The notes under the pieces: generated by a model | Database searches by the model: none | Told to the model about the DNA's origin: nothing | What the model saw: only the letters and a program-made list of their open reading frames with translations | In this document: positions 6,024 through 6,472 of the stretch, one piece after another | Numbering within the stretch: position 1 is the first letter of the stretch | Layout: the number at the start of each line of letters is the position of its first letter | Assembly: GCA_023394035.1 (NCBI GenBank) | Contig: JAEXBK010000008.1 | Location: 1-6,472 of the forward strand | Source: Bacillota bacterium | GTDB lineage: Bacteria; Bacillota; Clostridia; Peptostreptococcales; Anaerovoracaceae | Length of the DNA: 6,472 bases | Direction: 5' to 3' | Made by a program: the position numbers and the translations under genes

Positions 6024-6472
6024 TTATATCAATGTCAAAAATGCCGCCTGACCGCCGCGTTCGCCGCCCTGGCGCCTGTGCGAAAAATACTTGTCACTCA
6101 TTTCAAAAGTGCATTCAGGACTGATTTCTATATTTTCAGGCTTCAATCCGGCTCGTATCAACACCTCTCTGTTTACATCCGGAATCGAAACGTGATATTT
6201 GCACGCCTCTTCGTCATAATAACAGAAGGTTTCTCCATGTATATCCATCGCCGCCACTGCAACTGCTACATCCTCGTCACATTCAAAGCCCGCTATGTGT
6301 ATGCACGGTCCTATCATCGCATACATGTCCTTGGGGTCGGAGCCGAATTCGCGTTTCATTGCAAGCGCCGTCTTTGATGATATTCCGAGAGTCGTGCCGC
6401 GCCATCCTGCATGTGCAAGACCTATCGCATTTTGGACGGGATCATATATGTATATCGGTGCGCAGTCGGCGG
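6024..6472 (-). CDS. pgeF: PgeF / YfiH family purine nucleoside phosphorylase (laccase-domain protein), partial
   Basis: The C-terminal 149 residues are visible; the frame stays open to the right edge, so about the first 100-120 residues of this normally 240-270-residue protein are missing. The window begins with ADCAPIYIYDP, then LAHAGWRGTTLGISSKTALAM, YAMIGPCIHIAGFECDEDV and the C-terminal FSHRRQGGERGGQAAFLTLI. The Cys of ADC and the His of HAGW are 17 residues apart, as in E. coli YfiH (Cys107, His124), where they bind zinc; the third ligand, another His, would lie outside the window. Enzymes of this family split purine nucleosides with phosphate and can deaminate adenosine; in E. coli PgeF prevents wrong amino acids in peptidoglycan. 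An in-frame ATG at 6359 is not the true start, since conserved motifs lie before it. Confidence 0.95.
   Translation of the reverse strand, partial: ADCAPIYIYDPVQNAIGLAHAGWRGTTLGISSKTALAMKREFGSDPKDMYAMIGPCIHIAGFECDEDVAVAVAAMDIHGETFCYYDEEACKYHVSIPDVNREVLIRAGLKPENIEISPECTFEMSDKYFSHRRQGGERGGQAAFLTLI

Noticed and set aside
6024..6359. Short 111-residue protein starting at the ATG at 6359
   Set aside because: The same frame continues to the window edge and encodes the conserved ADC and HAGWRG motifs of PgeF, so this ATG is internal.

Overview
The window looks like ordinary chromosomal DNA of a low-to-medium GC member of the Bacillota, most likely a clostridial anaerobe. This is inferred from strong AGGAGG-type ribosome binding sites, use of GTG and TTG starts, an ECF sigma factor paired with a YhdL-like membrane anti-sigma factor, and a Firmicutes-type multidrug ABC exporter half. 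No rRNA, tRNA, CRISPR array, insertion sequence or phage gene is visible. The exact genus cannot be read from the sequence.

Layout. At the left edge, the end of an ABC exporter (+ strand, 1-320) meets the end of a minus-strand gene block across a 97-base gap that holds two inverted repeats, one of them a probable shared terminator. The minus-strand block runs from 4708 down to 418. It starts with an ADP-ribosylglycohydrolase, followed by an ECF sigma factor, its anti-sigma factor (overlapping by 14 bases), a corrinoid adenosyltransferase (17-base gap) and an S66-family MccF/LD-carboxypeptidase-like serine peptidase (14-base gap). A near-ideal ECF promoter (TGTAAC, 16-base spacer, CGTT) lies directly in front of the sigma gene, with its -35 element over the stop codon of the glycohydrolase gene. 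The last four genes therefore look like a self-activating ECF operon.

A divergent promoter region (4709-4833) separates this block from a small plus-strand gene (4834-5088) that encodes a ribbon-helix-helix-like protein. Its start codon lies in one arm of a short inverted repeat. It converges on a minus-strand pair: a ten-helix EamA/DMT transporter with a TTG start and, upstream of it, a PgeF (YfiH/laccase-domain) gene cut by the right edge.

How the genes may work together. The sigma/anti-sigma pair probably senses an envelope signal through the roughly 300-residue outer domain of the anti-sigma factor and switches on its own operon. The cargo is unusual: a cobalamin-pathway adenosyltransferase and a peptidase that either trims peptidoglycan peptides or inactivates peptide-nucleotide antibiotics. 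This sigma-cobO-S66 combination is the most interesting point of the window, although it may be a lineage-specific arrangement rather than a new system.
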